Shown: positions 1 to 13,317, counted from the first letter of the stretch. The stretch: 64,000 nucleotides of DNA from Epinephelus fuscoguttatus (GCF_011397635.1 NC_064769.1:15269207-15333206), one strand, 5' to 3'. Translations and numbers: made by a program. Notes: generated by a model not told the origin, from the sequence alone.

Positions 1-2204
1 ACTTCATTGGCCAAGTGACAAATCAAGCTCCTTCTCACTCACAAAAAACAGTATCTGAAGTGATCACCTCAGTCAGTGCAAGTATTATTTGTCAGATGAG
101 ACTTTTTAACCTCTGAACTTGGCGAGCAATATCATAAGAGGAGCATGCACTCATTTCACAAGAGGTATGGCTCCTCTGAGCTGCCTCAAGGTGACGCATG
201 AAGCCAAGAATGTGCTGATTTCAGATGTGGCGAATGGCAACCATGATGATTGTCAAATCGTTACAGTGTTGTTATTGAAACCATGTTTCACTCAGCAGGA
301 GAGACTCGACCCATTTTTGAGAAGGCCAGTGAACCACAGCAAACGTAACAGTGAATAATTAGCAGATCTGAGGGCTGATTTAAAAGCGTGTGATGAGTCA
401 GATCAACACTTGGATCAGGCAGCAGTGGCATATGATCATAGGATGATTGATTCCTCTGATGATTGGCTGTCGCAATTTCAGCTTTTCGACAGCTTTTTGG
501 ATTGAACCATTGCGTTTTACACTGTAAACAATCTTTTATTCAGTGTGGGATGTGATGTTTTCTGGAATTCTGTTTCCTGTTGAGACGCTGGTGTTGGTCT
601 GACACGACTCCTGAGAAATCCAATGAAACAAAGACTCACTCACTAGGAACTCTCTGCAACTTCAACATCTTTAATTTTTAAAGCACATAGACAATAAAGA
701 ATTGAGCAATATAAACAGAGATGACGCTGCACAGTAAAACAATGCAACTGCGAAACCCAGCTGAGACTTTATATTGGCTTACAATTATATTTGTGCTGTC
801 TACAGTTTGGTATTTAACCAGGATTAATAGCAGGAGTTTGTCAAATTCCTGTGGTTAAAGCCCCAAGAGAAAATTATTGTTTGCAAATGCTAATTCATTT
901 AGCAAGTAAAAGACATTAATGTAGTATAACCGGTTTTAGATGGAGCGGATTGCTCTGAAAATTATTGCAGCTTATTAGAAATTAGGAATGTTCCCCTCGA
1001 AAGGCAATAAATCATTTTCACAATCTTATTGGACAGCTTATTTTATAAAAGTCATAATGAATCTTTGTTATAGCAACATTGTTGCAGGGTTTCAAAGGAT
1101 TCCTCGGGGAACGGTCTGACTGGCCACCATCAATCTTTCTGTGTCGAGGGGGAAAAAATGGAGGTGGTTAGCACATTATATCATTATAGTAATCATAACT
1201 TCACTTAGGCAGAGTGTTTGTGGGTAAACTCAGTGATCCTATAAAAGTGTTTTCAATAGCAATCCTAAACATAATGTGAGATAATGCTGACTGCAGTGTT
1301 GCTCAATCAACAATGGTTGGCTATTATTAATGCTGCTATAATTGCAGTTATATCTAGCAATACATCTATAACTGCCACAGCTCGGTATTACAAAATAAAA
1401 TATGTAAATATCAATTAAACAAGTAAGGCAACTTCTGCAATATCTTGATTTGTACATGCTTATGCATGCGTATGTAGTTGGGAGTGTGTCTGTGTTTAGT
1501 CTATAGCTTGTTTAACCATGGCTGCTAATGAAATGGTCTGATCTCATTGTGAGCCTCTGCCATCAGTGCCTGAAACATGTGTTTACTCAAGCGCTGAGCT
1601 GCTTTTTCTTCCCTGGCCTGAATCCATCTAATCATCTTTGACTTAATACCATTCTGGGTTTGTGTTGCTGCATTTTCATGATGGATAGCTACAAAAGATT
1701 GTCCTAGAAAAGTGGAGGAAACAGTAACAACAGAGTAATGTATCCATACTAGAGAGGTATAGACTGACATTGTTTGTGTGAGGTTTTTGTTTAACAGGCA
1801 TCATAAATAACAGCAGCATTTATTGTCAACACAGCAACAATGTATTGTCACTCTATAGCAAGCAGTTTTCTTGCTGCTGTTGAGACATTCATACATGTTT
1901 TTTTGCTCAGTGAATAATGCACACATAGCCACATAAAGTTTACAAAATGTCCATGTTAACCATGCTCAGTAATTGTCAACTAATTATTAATGTTGTAGTT
2001 GATGACATTCTGGACATACCTGGGTGAATTCAGTGTCCTGTGTCAGTGCTAATCCTTTTCTGGCTCACTGACTGAACACCAAGAAGAGATTACAGTTTCT
2101 ACTCCTCAAGACTAGGTATCCAGGTTTCCTTTTAGGATAATTGAATGAACAAGACTGAGAGTCTTCAGTCATGCTAGTGTCCCTGTAAGGCTGTACATTT
2201 ACAC
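1..2204. other. Intergenic sequence, nothing recognised
   Basis: AT-rich non-coding DNA. The open frames present are short, lack codon bias and resemble no known protein. No transposon termini were identified. Confidence 0.5.
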
Positions 2205-2261
2205 AGCAGTGTTTGAAGCTAAATGTCAGCATGCAAATATGTTCACAATGACAATGCTAAT
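2205..2261 (+). repeat. Left piece of a dispersed teleost repeat split by an insertion
   Basis: Carries the GTCAGCATGCAAATATGTTC-type AT/GC alternation typical of the start of a dispersed family whose fuller copy lies at 12578-13075. It stops at 2261 and resumes at 3549, which shows the interruption. Confidence 0.5.
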
Positions 2262-3548
2262 CCAGCTGACCATCAACGTCATTAGATGTTGATATTTGGT
2301 CGAATTTAGTTTGTAATGTCCGCTGACCAAAATTCAGTGTCAGGACAACCAACCTGGTTTCACTACAAAGTCCAAATGTGGTGCTTGGGTGGTGACATGC
2401 GGCATCAGACAACGATGAACAAAACCCGATGTTTGTGTCCCGTAAGATCAAAAAGCCAAACCCTGTTCTTTTTTCCTAAACCCAACCATGTGCGTTAGGG
2501 AAAAAAAATGTCGATTTGCAGTGTACTGATGATGTAGTGTGTTTATTTTAAAAAAGACTTTATGTAAATGGTAAATTTCCTGTTAAAATGGAAGGGAGTT
2601 TTGTAAGAAGACAATGCATGTAACAGGCAGAACTTGCCACAACGTCCCAGTACGTCAACAACCAACACACTCAGGGTACCTTGCACATCGTCTCTGAATG
2701 TGGAAAGTCCATGACCAAATGTTGATATGTGACAAGGTCGAAGTGAGAATGTGTTGGGGCAACATCTAATGCCAACGTCACCTGTTGTCAGTAGAACACT
2801 GACATTGATATTTTGTTGGTTTTATGTTGTGTTCAGTAACCAAAATTCAGCATCTTGACGCAGAACAGGGATACTCGCCTTGTTTAGCCTGGGGGCCACT
2901 TTTGCAATATGACAGGAGACCAGTTTATAAACAAACATTGATAATAGCTGTAAGTATATAATGTTTTAACCTTTCAACATTTGGTGTCCAAACTCATCCT
3001 TTTCAAGAGGCAAATCCAGTGGCAGGGACCCCACACAGGTCAGGGATTTCTATGATTTGAGGACATTTGGGGTTTAGCCTGGACCTATGTTGGGTGGTCT
3101 GGGGGAATCGTCCACTGGTACTCTTTTATATTTTTATGCTTTTTTTTATACACTTTGGCACCTTATCCACATTCAAAGAAAATGAATGAATGCATTGAAA
3201 TTAAACGAATTAATATATTTTAATTGTGATTTTGTTTAATTGTCTAATATTAATAATTAATTGGCGATGGGCCACCTGGCACCTGATAGTGGGTCATGTT
3301 TGGCCCACGGGCCAAAAGTTGAGTATTGCTGATGTAGAATAGTAACATCATCATAAGGTATGGAGATAAAAACCCAATGTCTGCAAAACATCATAATGTT
3401 AACGCCCACACGACATCAAATTCTTACATCATTAGACATTTAGAATATTGTCAACCCGATTCTCAGTCCAACCAAAATTTGTCTGTTTCTGTCCAACGTA
3501 AGAGTCCAATGTCTCCCTGATGTCATATTGACATCCAATGCCAGCTGG
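2262..3548. mobile_element. Insertion with CCAGCTG termini in a dispersed repeat
   Basis: About 1.29 kb that interrupts another repeat. It begins CCAGCTGACC and ends in CCAGCTGG, so the ends are weakly inverted; both ends also carry ATGTTGATAT/ATATGACATC-like inverted sequence. No transposase frame survives. Probably a non-autonomous DNA transposon. The superfamily is not assigned because no clean target-site duplication is visible. Confidence 0.4.
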
Positions 3549-3845
3549 GAACATGTTGATGTTTAGCAGGTCATGTTTATGACGTTCACATCTTACTCTT
3601 GTTAATCAGCACTAAACACAAAGTACATCTGAGGCTAATGAGTTTTGTGGAAATTCCATGGAAATCCACCCAACAGTTGTCAAGATATTTTGTTAAAAAC
3701 CACAAATGTCAACCTGATGGTGGCACTAGACGAATAGTCAGGGGTCACCGTATGATTCATCCTCTGTGGAACATGGATGTCTCTAAAACATCTCATGGTA
3801 ATCTATGCAGTAGTTGTTGAGATATTTGAGAGACAAAAGTGTGGG
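3549..3845 (+). repeat. Right piece of the split dispersed teleost repeat
   Basis: Contains the hallmark lines of the family, such as AGCACTAAACACAAAGTAC, CCATGGAAATCCACCCAACA, GTTGTTGAGATATTTGAG and TGATGGTGGCACTAGACGAA. Members also occur at 12578-13075 (+), 20540-21990 (-, split) and 25220-28750 (-, split). The class of the family is not known to me. Confidence 0.55.
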
Positions 3846-5149
3846 GTTAACTGAGGAAACCAACACTGAAACCAGCATCCACAGAGATATTGCTAACTTG
3901 GCGTTTTTGTGACAAAGCTAGATAAAGTGAGATTACAAACTGTGGGGTTTGTAATTGGGGACATACATTTTTAGCAAACATTCAGTAATGATGTGCACAT
4001 GATCCAACAAAGTCAAATCAACTCTTAAATTCAGCATGTTGTCGACATAAATCAAAAATTAGATACAGTGTTAGGCTTAAGAAAGGGATTATGGTTTGGC
4101 GAGTGAAACATTTTGGTTCAGATTGTGGTTAAAATTGAGAAACTGAAGTTAGGAGATGGTTTTGATGATGGTAAAGTAAGAAATGTGTTTCCTAAAAAGT
4201 GAAACTCTCACAGTAGAAAACTCCTTGGAATGAGGTGGGAATTTAAACCCAGGTCACCAGAGTTTAAGGCCATATCCACCCATACACCAACCTGACCACA
4301 ACACCCTCACTTTCCACCACGTTAGTTCAATGTGAAAACCGCTGGCAGTTTCCTTCACATAATCCTCGTGTGGTGGGAAAAATACCTCTGTCACTTTTCA
4401 TGAGCATGAATATATTTGCATTTTAGAACTTCTCATGAACATTTTGCGATATTTGCAGGATATGAGTGAAACTACATGCATAAAGACATTTATTGATGAG
4501 TTTTTGATTAAGTATGGAAACATTTGACTTAACATTGTTTCATATTGCAAAATTAAACCTCCTTTCCCAACTTTTCTTTCTGTGTCTCTCTGTTCCAAAC
4601 AGCACTGACAAAATCCCTAATTAGAGCCAGATATGAGCTGCCAAATTCTTCTCAATGGTTAGTTGAGCACTGATGTCAGAGAAGCAGCGGAGGTGAAAGT
4701 TGAAGCCAATGATTCAGTTTGCCTGTTACACTATGAAAAAGTGAGTAGGATAATACAGCTTTAACTCTTATTCCTTGTTTGTTTTCGACAGTACACTGCA
4801 CTTTGTGTGTGTAGTTTAAAAAGTCAGTGTAAATCTACATAGATACTCTTTCATTTAGATTCATTGTTTTGAACAGAAACTTAATAAAAATCCAATTACT
4901 GTTTAGCCTCTTTGTGTTTAAAGACTTGGAGACCAACTGGAAGCCATCAACTTGAAACAGTCACATGTGACTTAATGGGTTATATTGTGGACCCGCCAAG
5001 ATGAGACATTTTGACTTTTACAACCAGATCCTTCAATTTGTATCCTGAATTTTTACAGTGGCCATCTTTAAATATGGTTTTATGGTTTATTTATAATGAT
5101 ATTTAGCACCCAAAAAAGAAAGATGTTGAGCTTGAAACTTCTATGAGCC

Positions 5150-6590
5150 TGATGACATAAAAACTGCAACATATTGTCATACAATAGATTGTATGATATC
5201 TAACGAAAAAGCACATACAGTGGTTACTATGATATCTAACAAATTAGTGCCCCATGGATGGCCTCACCACATCACGTACTCAAGGTAAAGTTATGTGCTT
5301 AAGGTAAAGTTATGTGCTTAATGTAAAATTAGATAGTTTAGGTTTAGGCAAGTTAAGTTACAAAGTTTAGGTTTAGCAAAAGAAACATGCTTGGATATCG
5401 TCACGTTACGTACCTAATGAAAAAGCACATAAAAACGGCAAGGCAAGTAAAGTAACCTAGGTTAGGTTTAGGTAAGTAAAGTTACATAGATTAGGTTCAG
5501 GTAAGTGAAGTTACGTATGTTAGGTTTTGGTAAGAAAAGTGACGTAGGTTAGGTTTAGGCAAATAATGTTACAAAGTTTAGGTTTAGGAAAGAAACATAA
5601 TAGAGCATCGTCATGTTATGTACTTCACGTAATATTAGATAGGCTAGCTTTAGTCAAGTAAAGTTACGTAGGTTAGGTTTAGGAAAGAATCATGGTTGGG
5701 CATCATCACATTATGAACTTAATGTAATGTTACGTACTCAGCGTAAAATTAGATAGGTTAGGCTTAGGCAAGTAAAGTTACGTAGGTTAGGTTTAGGTAA
5801 GTAAATTTCCAAAGGTTAGGTTTAGGAGAAGAAATCTGGGTGGGCATCGTCAGGTTACTTGCCTGATATAAAATTATGTATTTAATGTAAAATTAGATAG
5901 GAGAGACTTAGGCAAGTAAAGTTACATAGGTTAGGTTTAGGAAAAGAATCATGGTTGGGCATGGTAACATGAACTTAACATTAAGTTACATACCTAATGT
6001 AAAATTAGATAGGTTAGGGTTAGGCGAGTAAAGTTACCTAGGTCAGGCTTTGGCAAGTAAAGTTACCTAGGTTAGCTTTAGGTAAGTAAAGTTTCCTAGG
6101 TTAGGTTTAGGTATGTAAAGTTACGTAGGTTAGGTTTAGGAGAAGAAACCTGGGTGGGCATCGTCACGTTACTTACCTAACATAAAGTTACGTACTTAAT
6201 GTAAATTTAGATACGAGAGGCTTAGGGAAGTTAAGTTATGTAGGTTAGGTTTAGGAAAAGAATTATGGTGACAATGTACCTTAAAGTAACTCAAGGTTTA
6301 CTTGGTTTCACATGGTCCCGGACACCAGTCTCCTTGGGGGAAAGTCCTGTGTTGTTTGACCCATCCACCGGCAGGCTCCTTATGTGGACCTTTGCTCTTG
6401 TTACGACTTTCTTCTTGACTCCCTTCAGTGCATTGGTCAGGTGATTGCAGCCTTTCTAATCATGTGGCTTATACATGGATAAACGGCTGATGACTACATG
6501 GGTTATATATGAACTCTGATGCAAATAAATTTTGTAAGTATTTGTACGAATAGTGCATGAGAACAGCCTGAATACTGCAAGATCAGCCTC
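5150..6590 (+). mobile_element. Non-autonomous element with expanded internal minisatellite
   Basis: Copy 1 of a three-copy family (others at 13318-13765, inverted, and 39297-39660). The right half (6240-6590) aligns with both: TTGTTTGACCCATC, a GCAGCC...CATGTGG block and terminal GTGCATGAGAACAGCCT. The ends of the shorter copies look like terminal inverted repeats (GTTCTCATGCACTGTTCATA against TCCTCATAACAGTTCATATG). It has no coding capacity. The internal region is enlarged by a tandem array described separately. Confidence 0.5.
5270..6270 (+). repeat. 29-bp minisatellite with higher-order units
   Basis: Tandem array whose basic unit is about 29 bp, GTAAAGTTAC plus GTAGGTTAGG plus TTTAGGTAA. 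Four consecutive units with point differences are clear at about 5448-5566. Larger repeats of roughly 110-300 bp begin at TAAAATTAGATAGG-like lines (about 5327, 5632, 5742, 5888, 6000, 6203) and contain AGAAGAAACCTGGGTGGGCA variants. The TTAGGTTTAGG core resembles telomere-like hexamers, but the phase is not six. Confidence 0.75.
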
Positions 6591-9500
6591 CGTACAAACA
6601 GGGTTATATGAAAGCTCATCAGAGATCTATTAGTGTCCTCTTTTGGCCACATGTGGTTTAGATTTCGGAGGGGTTAGGGGTCATCATACATCTTAATCAG
6701 CCAATAATAAGTATCAGCATGAACTCTCACCTCCATCATCTTTAGCGTATTGCTCCAGACAGAGGGATTGATTCTCAAAAGTCTTTCTCATTAAGTTATG
6801 TTCCATTGAAGTTTCACATTTACGCCATTGTAATCCAGTCTGTTTTCCTTACCTTACAAATCCCAATGCATCCCTTTAACTATAGTGCTCTCTCCTTGTG
6901 TGTTTTCTTCAACAGTACCAACATTAAACTTTTATCTGTAAAATAACAAAGCAACAGAAGATTTAATTTTCAGTTCTTTGCTGGATTTCTGTGCAGAGGT
7001 CAAAAATAGAGGCTCAAGGAAATGTATATGGACATTATGATGCACAAGTGAGATGGAAAGGACAGAGCAAACATGACACCCTCAGGAGAGGCAAGTCCGA
7101 CAGACCCCCCAGACGTCTGTGTGTTCAGCAAATGTGATTAGGGGTCAATTAGGGGAGGAACATTTTGACACATGTCTTATATTTGGAGTGAGAAGAATGA
7201 GATATCAGAGGTGCAGAGGAAGGTAGAGATTATATGGTTGATAGTCAATACACAGCTGATGTTAGAGAGGCTATAAAGCACTGAGGTATATTTAAGTTTG
7301 TGGTAAATCTTAGCCTTACATTCCAGCTAAAATATAACTCCTATTTGACTGTGCTGTTTTTTCCTTTTTATCAAGAGCCTGACTTGTGTTTAATACATTC
7401 AGTCAACAGTTTTCCATACTCTTATTGTTTGGGGCAAAGTTATCTTAGCAATTATGATCCATTGCAGGACCAGGCTTTAATTTTCGTTGGGAATGGGTCC
7501 ACAATATAGCACATTCTGGTGAGAAAGTACACTTACAAGACTGACATGACCTCACATTTCTGCATGCGCACATAAACACAGTAATATGTCGAGGTTTCCT
7601 ACGTCACTGGAGAGCTCTGTGAAACCGCTAAAGCAGAGCTGGAAGTCTTGTTTTGGTAAACACTCCTCTAGAAACCACCCCGATCAGAATGTGGCTCGGC
7701 GGCTGCTGCCAGAATTAATATGCGGTTAATGACATGGTTTGGCAAGCTGCCCTGCACTATTGATCCAATGTGGATTCTTCCAGTCCACTTTATTACCCTA
7801 ATGTAAAACATTCATCACAGATGATTTCTGCTGTCCAACTCAGCCGAATACTGTACACTATATGCAGTATTTCCCCTTTGGCAGCCACAGCTTTCTTTTG
7901 CAGAAACTGCATATTTGAGATCATCAGATTTGCATCAGATTTACATACTTTTGTCTTCTACACCCTTAAGTAGGTTAAAGGCCATAGCTTTAGTTATACA
8001 GTGAGATATGACATATAACATCATGTAAGATTTTTTTAGATTGCTGTTAAGCGAAAAGACAGTTTAAAACAAACCTAACAAAGGCAGTTCATGTCTCACA
8101 TTATGCGCCCGGCTTAACAGTATTTTGCTTTAGTGGATGTAAAGTATACGTGACAACATCTGGAGGTGATCTATGCAGCATGATGTTAGCACTAATGCCT
8201 GACAGCCAGCGGGCTGGAGACAGGGTCCCTTAAAAGCAGCATGGGCTGCTCCGAATGAAGCAATTAATCAGACTGTAGAGTTAATTTACAGGGCGAAAAG
8301 AGCTGCAGCAAGAGCTGCAACGCTGTCACAGCCTCATCCATCCATCTCTGTCTCTCTGTCTGTCTCTCATTCCCTGTCTCTCTGTCTCTGGGATGGGCTC
8401 CAGGTGTGTTGTAACAGTGTGGTTGTTTCCAGGGCATACACTCACTGCACAGGCGCCACAGTGCTACGGTTCGTCACAATGAGTTTTCATTAACAGTCGG
8501 TTGGGATGAGCCAGAGACACTTCCAGTGTCACAAACTCACTGGGTAACACAGTCTTAGTTAATTGTCATTAATGTCTCCATGAAATGAAAAATACATTTT
8601 CCTAGTTTTAACCCTGTGTCCCTGTGTAAGTAGTAATTTATCGTTTGTTAAATGTAAATCGTGTTAAAAAAAACAAAACAAAACAAAACAAAAAATCAGT
8701 ATCAGAGTATTTGTAAAACAAAATCCCTGCCTTTTCTCTTTCTGTTGGTAAAATGGTTTCAAATGTTTGTTGACTGATCCTGCACTTAGGGGTATTTACA
8801 AGAGGCAACTAGCTAGCCATAGTATGGTTGTATTACAAGAACTGGATACATCATTGGTGGCGGAGCCCTGTTCATTCCTATAGAAGTCGCTCAGTGGTGC
8901 ATGAAGCCAAAATAGTTCAACTGCCACGTATAAAATTACTCGGATGATCCGGGGATTTTCGGCACAAATTCCGTGCTATGCAGCCTTTAGAGCGTGTGCA
9001 CTACAGACTTGTGGTAATGAAACAAATCAAACAAATCTAGTTTATGCATGTCTTTCCCAAAGTAACTCAATGTGAAAAAGTCTTTTTGGGCTGCAGGGCA
9101 TTATGTTACCTATCCTGGAAATTGCAGTACCACTGTTTGGCCGCTGTGATGATTGGCTTCAAAGCCTGGCACACTTCCTGGGGGCCTGAGCCAAAGTCAT
9201 ATATAAAACAGCATTTCACCGTTTGTAGGTTGTAGTCTATTAGCTACTTAACCGAGGAAGAATGAAGAGAGACATGTTTGGATATCAGCGGGCACAACTT
9301 TTGTTTTCATTTCCAAAACAATGTGGTAGAGGGCGAATTCATTCATCTCTCCCTCATCCTTCTCCTGATCTAATGGTCAGGGAGGTATGTGTGGAGCCAA
9401 CAGTCCGCCAAGCACTGTAGCTCCGTATCGCACTAACCTCTAAGCCTGCCCAGTTTTTAGTGGTCCACTCAAATGTGGAGGCTTTGATTTAAAGCAATCT

Positions 9501-9787
9501 TTTAACTGTACACAGCTCAAATGTTCCATTTCACTGAGAAATACATCACAGTACTGAAGCTAAAGGTGCTCCTACTTACGTTTCACTGGGGACTTTAAGG
9601 CAGTTTTGGGTGGAGCTATTCAGACATGCCAAACTCATCAGTTTGGTGGAGTACAGCCGTGTGGAATACACAGTGAATGATTGCACTTTCTTTAAAAAAA
9701 AAAAAAAAAAAAAAGTTATATATGCCATAAAAATATATTTAATGTTACAACCAAGTCTTTGGTTACTAGCCCTTCATCAGGGCTAAT
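6591..9787. other. Intergenic sequence with possible unique blocks
   Basis: No host gene found. About 7600-7760 and 8180-8470 are more GC-rich and repeat-free, so they are possible conserved non-coding blocks. There is an AAAAC-type simple repeat at about 8671-8697 and a poly(A) run at 9692-9713. The 8860-9210 stretch looks like old repeat sequence but has no clear ends. Confidence 0.4.
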
Positions 9788-11027
9788 GCTGCGTTCCATT
9801 TACTTTAAAAACTAGGAATAACATCACACCCAAGTTGACCGCGTTCAAGTATAAGTCAGAAAACCAAGACTTTGTTTACAATACCAGTTCTGGCTAGATT
9901 AGCCATTGTTAGCCGGTGTTGGGCAGTACAGCAATAATATTACTTTTCCAGTAACGAGTAGTGTAACTACTTACTAATGAAATTTCAGTGATAATATTAC
10001 ACCTACTCCAAAACCAAACACCTCGTTACAATGTTACCTTTGATATCACGTCACTACTGACAGTCACATCAGCGGACTCGTTTTAGTAGTCGTTGCACCG
10101 CGCAGGCCTGTCATAAAGCAGCAAGCTAGTTTGAAATGCTTACCTTAGCAGATGAAAATATTCCCATTACTTTGGTTTTATCGGGAGGAAAGATGACATG
10201 ACCACTGTTGCTGCGGGTAGTTGGGCTAAAACTCTTTCCACTGCAAAAAAACACGTCCTCAAACCTCCGCTCTGAAACACCTACTACAACTGACAGCACA
10301 ACAACGTGAAGCTCCAGGAATTACACCCCTCCGAAGATGAGCCCTCCTTGGCAGCGGAGGTCAGCTGTAGCCCTACACTGGCTAAACAACCAACTGGATT
10401 TAATAGGGTGGACAGCTGCAGCTAAAAAGACGTAATGAAGCTTGTGGCTGGATATGTTGTGGATGAAACGTTGCTCCATGAGTGACTGTCCATTTTTTTG
10501 GGCAGGGCCTTGGGAAAACACTGGTCACAGGCAACAGAAAGCCCCCAGGTAAATAGAAGCTATCTAGCCTTAGCTACACTTAACAGCGATTACCCTGAAA
10601 TTATCACAGGCACACATCTCAATTTTGGGGAGATTCGCAAATACCAATTTATGGGGTGTAACGGAAAAGTAATATAACGAGTAGTGTAACAAATTACTGT
10701 TGGCACAGAGTAATAAGTAAAGCAATATTATTACTTTTGAAAAGAGTAATAATTTATTACATTTTCAGAGTAACGAGTTGGACAGGTCTGTATGTACGAC
10801 TGTTTTAATGAGACACAATTAAGAAAGAAATGCTAATAAATAGTATATTACTACAGCTTTCACTACTGTTGATGCACAGAGCAGCCATCTTGGATTTTGA
10901 GGTCGGGGTTAGTGAGGTTCCTTTGACTTTCTGAGTCAGAAATCCATCCGTAGGAGGCATTCCAGTTGAAATTTCTCACTGGGAACTTGCAAATTCACAC
11001 TTCCTAACACAAATGGAACACACCACA
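9788..11027. mobile_element. MITE with GTTCCATTT ends, carrying a nested element
   Basis: Left end TGCTGCGTTCCATTTA and inverted right end TGGTGTGTTCCATTTG agree at 12 of 16 positions. Inside, the left arm reads AACATCACACCCAAGTTG and the right arm has the matching inverted TCCCAGTGAG/CAACTGGAAT region. It is non-coding. A second element occupies 9911-10786. The target duplication is not clear, so the class is left open. Confidence 0.4.
9911..10786. mobile_element. Nested non-autonomous element rich in GTAACGAGTA
   Basis: Begins near GTGTTGGGCAGTA and ends near GTAACGAGTTGGACAGG. Both ends are full of GTAACGAG / AGTAATATTACT words that can pair with each other (for example AATAATATTACTTTT at the left and its inverse at about 10725-10740). 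This word pattern is common in non-autonomous fish DNA transposons. There is no transposase. It lies within the 9788-11027 element and so is younger than it. Confidence 0.4.
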
Positions 11028-11479
11028 ATGTTATAGCTTCTAATGACATCAAATGGAGCACACCTGTGCTTTGTCATGCAAGTGCATATGGAGAATGTAG
11101 TTCACAGTGGTACTTCACTAAGTGCACTATTTACTCCTGTTTTAATGGTGTTTTACAGAAACCACAGCGCCCAGCTGTTACTTATATTTGTGACTAACTT
11201 TTAAAGATCTACGCCTTCAGATGGAACAAATGGGTTTGGGGCTGAGTGGTAGGGAGGTAGTAAAGTTGGAGAGAACTGAGAGACAGCACGCATTGTTGGT
11301 TTTGGTCTTTTCAAGGGATTTGTTGAAAACAAAAATAAAAACTATTGACAGCCTTCTGCGTTGTTTTTCTTTGTTCTTCCCTTTTGGCTCCCGTACCATG
11401 TCTTTGTAATAAAGCTGTCTCCTCAACAGCGAAAATTACCACATTTGTCAAAGAAACTTCAAAAGATAAATGCCAAATG

Positions 11480-11840
11480 CCTCCTCAAATCCACTCTTCT
11501 TTCTTTTCCTTTCTTTTGGGCCCCACATCCGATTTTCCTTTCTCTCACACTTATTTTCCTAACTTCACTATCCAGTCTGCTTTTTGCACCTGTTGTCATA
11601 GTTTTGCACCACCTTTCCTGTCGCGTCCCACCATGTGACACCTCGCCTCACCCTACTGTACCATTCCCTGTCCCATCCCATCCTGTCCTGTCATGCCTCG
11701 CCTTTCCCTGTCATCACAACCCATCCCTTCCTGTCCAGTGCCATCTTATTCCTTCCCTCGGACTATTGCCTCTTTTCTCATGTGTCTATCTGTCCTCCCT
11801 TCTTCCCTGATAGCTGACTTTCCCCCACATTTCTCTCTCG
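11480..11840 (+). repeat. Pyrimidine-rich degenerate low-complexity tract
   Basis: C/T-biased sequence with a decayed pentamer periodicity (TCCCA, TCCTG). It opens several frames artificially, none of which resembles a protein. Confidence 0.6.
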
Positions 11841-12032
11841 CTTTTCCTCTTTAATAAGTGCTGTCACTGTAATATTTACCTTGCAGTTGAAATATTGACA
11901 AACACGATGTGAATCTGCCCGGAAAGGCTTTTATAAACTGGACGAAGTAGCCAAAGAAAGCCAAGCTCCGTCTGGCTCAGATTGTTTGAATTAGAGCAAT
12001 TGCGTCTTTTAGCCTCCCCTCTGCTCCCTCTG

Positions 12033-12038
<6 letters not shown>

Positions 12039-12070
<32 letters not shown>
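12039..12070 (+). repeat. (CA)n microsatellite
   Basis: Uninterrupted CA dinucleotides after a short GC-alternating stretch. Confidence 0.95.
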
Positions 12071-12075
<5 letters not shown>

Positions 12076-12577
12076 ACTGACATGTGCAAAGGGTGAAGGA
12101 ATTGTTACAATCCAGCTGCCTCCCATTCGAGGCTCGTCCGCCACTGCCAAGGGATGATGATGCTGATGATGAAGTTGCACTGGACAGCATGCCAGCATTG
12201 GTCCCATGATGACATCACAAACTGATGTCATGCAGTCGGGTGTGGCGATTGGACAGGCAGCTGAGAGGGGTTATGTGTATTTGTGTGTGCGTGCGTGTGT
12301 GCGCACATGTTAGGGCAGGGTGAAAGAATGCAGTATCCTCTGGGGCTCTCTGCAGTCAGTCAGAGTTTTGGATTCACACTCACTATTGCGTTTGTACTGG
12401 AGGAGGAGAAGATTGAGGAAGAGAAGTAGAGGGAGGAGGGTGGAAGAGCAGGAGGAAAAGAAGAGGAAAGAAGAAACACAGGAAGGAAAAGGGTAGAAAT
12501 TAGTGATGTACAGTAAAGATGGAAATGGCAAAAGACACTGAGAAATAGAAGAAAGAGTGCTAGTGGCTCTGTGAGGC

Positions 12578-13075
12578 TGTGCTTAAGCCCAGCAATGCTT
12601 TGAGCTAAATGCTAATGTGTACCATGTTTAGTATCTTAGTTTAGCATATCATATATGCTACCATTACTTTATTAGCCTGAGACACAAAGTTTCTGCTTTC
12701 AGCTGAGGCAGCTGAGAGTGTCATTAGCTTTGCAGGTGTTTGGTCATAAACCAAAGTATGAGACCAAAAAAAAAGACCCGATGATGGTGCTATTTTGGCA
12801 GTTAAGGGACCACTAAAGTTATCACAAATCATCCTGAGGGGAACATGAATGTATGTACAAAATTTCAAAATGATATATCCAGTAGTTTAGAGAAGACATT
12901 TAACCCAGAGCCACAAATATCAACCTCATTATGGCAACAAAGGAAAAGTCATTAGGCCTCATCCTCTGGGGCTCTTGAATGTCTGTACTGGAATTTCATG
13001 GAAGTCCATCCAATAGTTGTTGAGATATTTCAGTTTATTTCAGACAGAACAATCTACCAATCGACTGACTACATT
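12578..13075 (+). repeat. Dispersed teleost repeat, most complete copy
   Basis: Runs from the GCTAAATGCTAATGTG start through TTTGGTCATAAACCAAAGTA, two ATGAATGT/TTGAATGTCTGTAC blocks and CCATCCAATAGTTGTTGAGA. It serves as the unsplit reference for the copies at 2205-3845, 20540-21990 and 25220-28750. It is non-coding, and its class is unknown to me. Confidence 0.55.
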
Positions 13076-13317
13076 GCCATCTCTAAAGCCATGCGGTTAG
13101 CATGGTGAAAGGGCCGTCCACATGAAGAATGATTCTTGTAACAATAACGATAATGATGTGAGCATCCACATTGATAAACAGTAATGTTCTGTAAACAGTG
13201 GTGCCAAACATTTGCTGCTCACTCCAGCAGCTAATAACAAAACGCCACTGATTCCGAGGGTAAGCCTGTTAGCTTTCCAGATATCTAGTCTTTAAAGACT
13301 GTTTCATCAAATGGGTG

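Noticed and set aside
4230..4330. Possible tRNA-like head on the - strand (GGTCAGGTTGGTG, GGGTTTAAATTCC)
   Set aside because: The boxes are only loosely matched, and no clover-leaf, tail or target duplication is visible, so I do not call a SINE or a tRNA.
5270..6270. Interstitial telomere array
   Set aside because: The TTAGGTTTAGG core looks telomeric, but the true period is about 29 bp and no run of perfect TTAGGG occurs.
5270..6270. CRISPR-like array
   Set aside because: Eukaryotic context, no constant repeat with unique spacers and no cas genes; it is a tandem minisatellite.
11345..11817. Overlapping frames up to 149 codons
   Set aside because: They come from pyrimidine-rich low-complexity DNA and consist of Phe/Pro/Ser/Leu strings without domain features.
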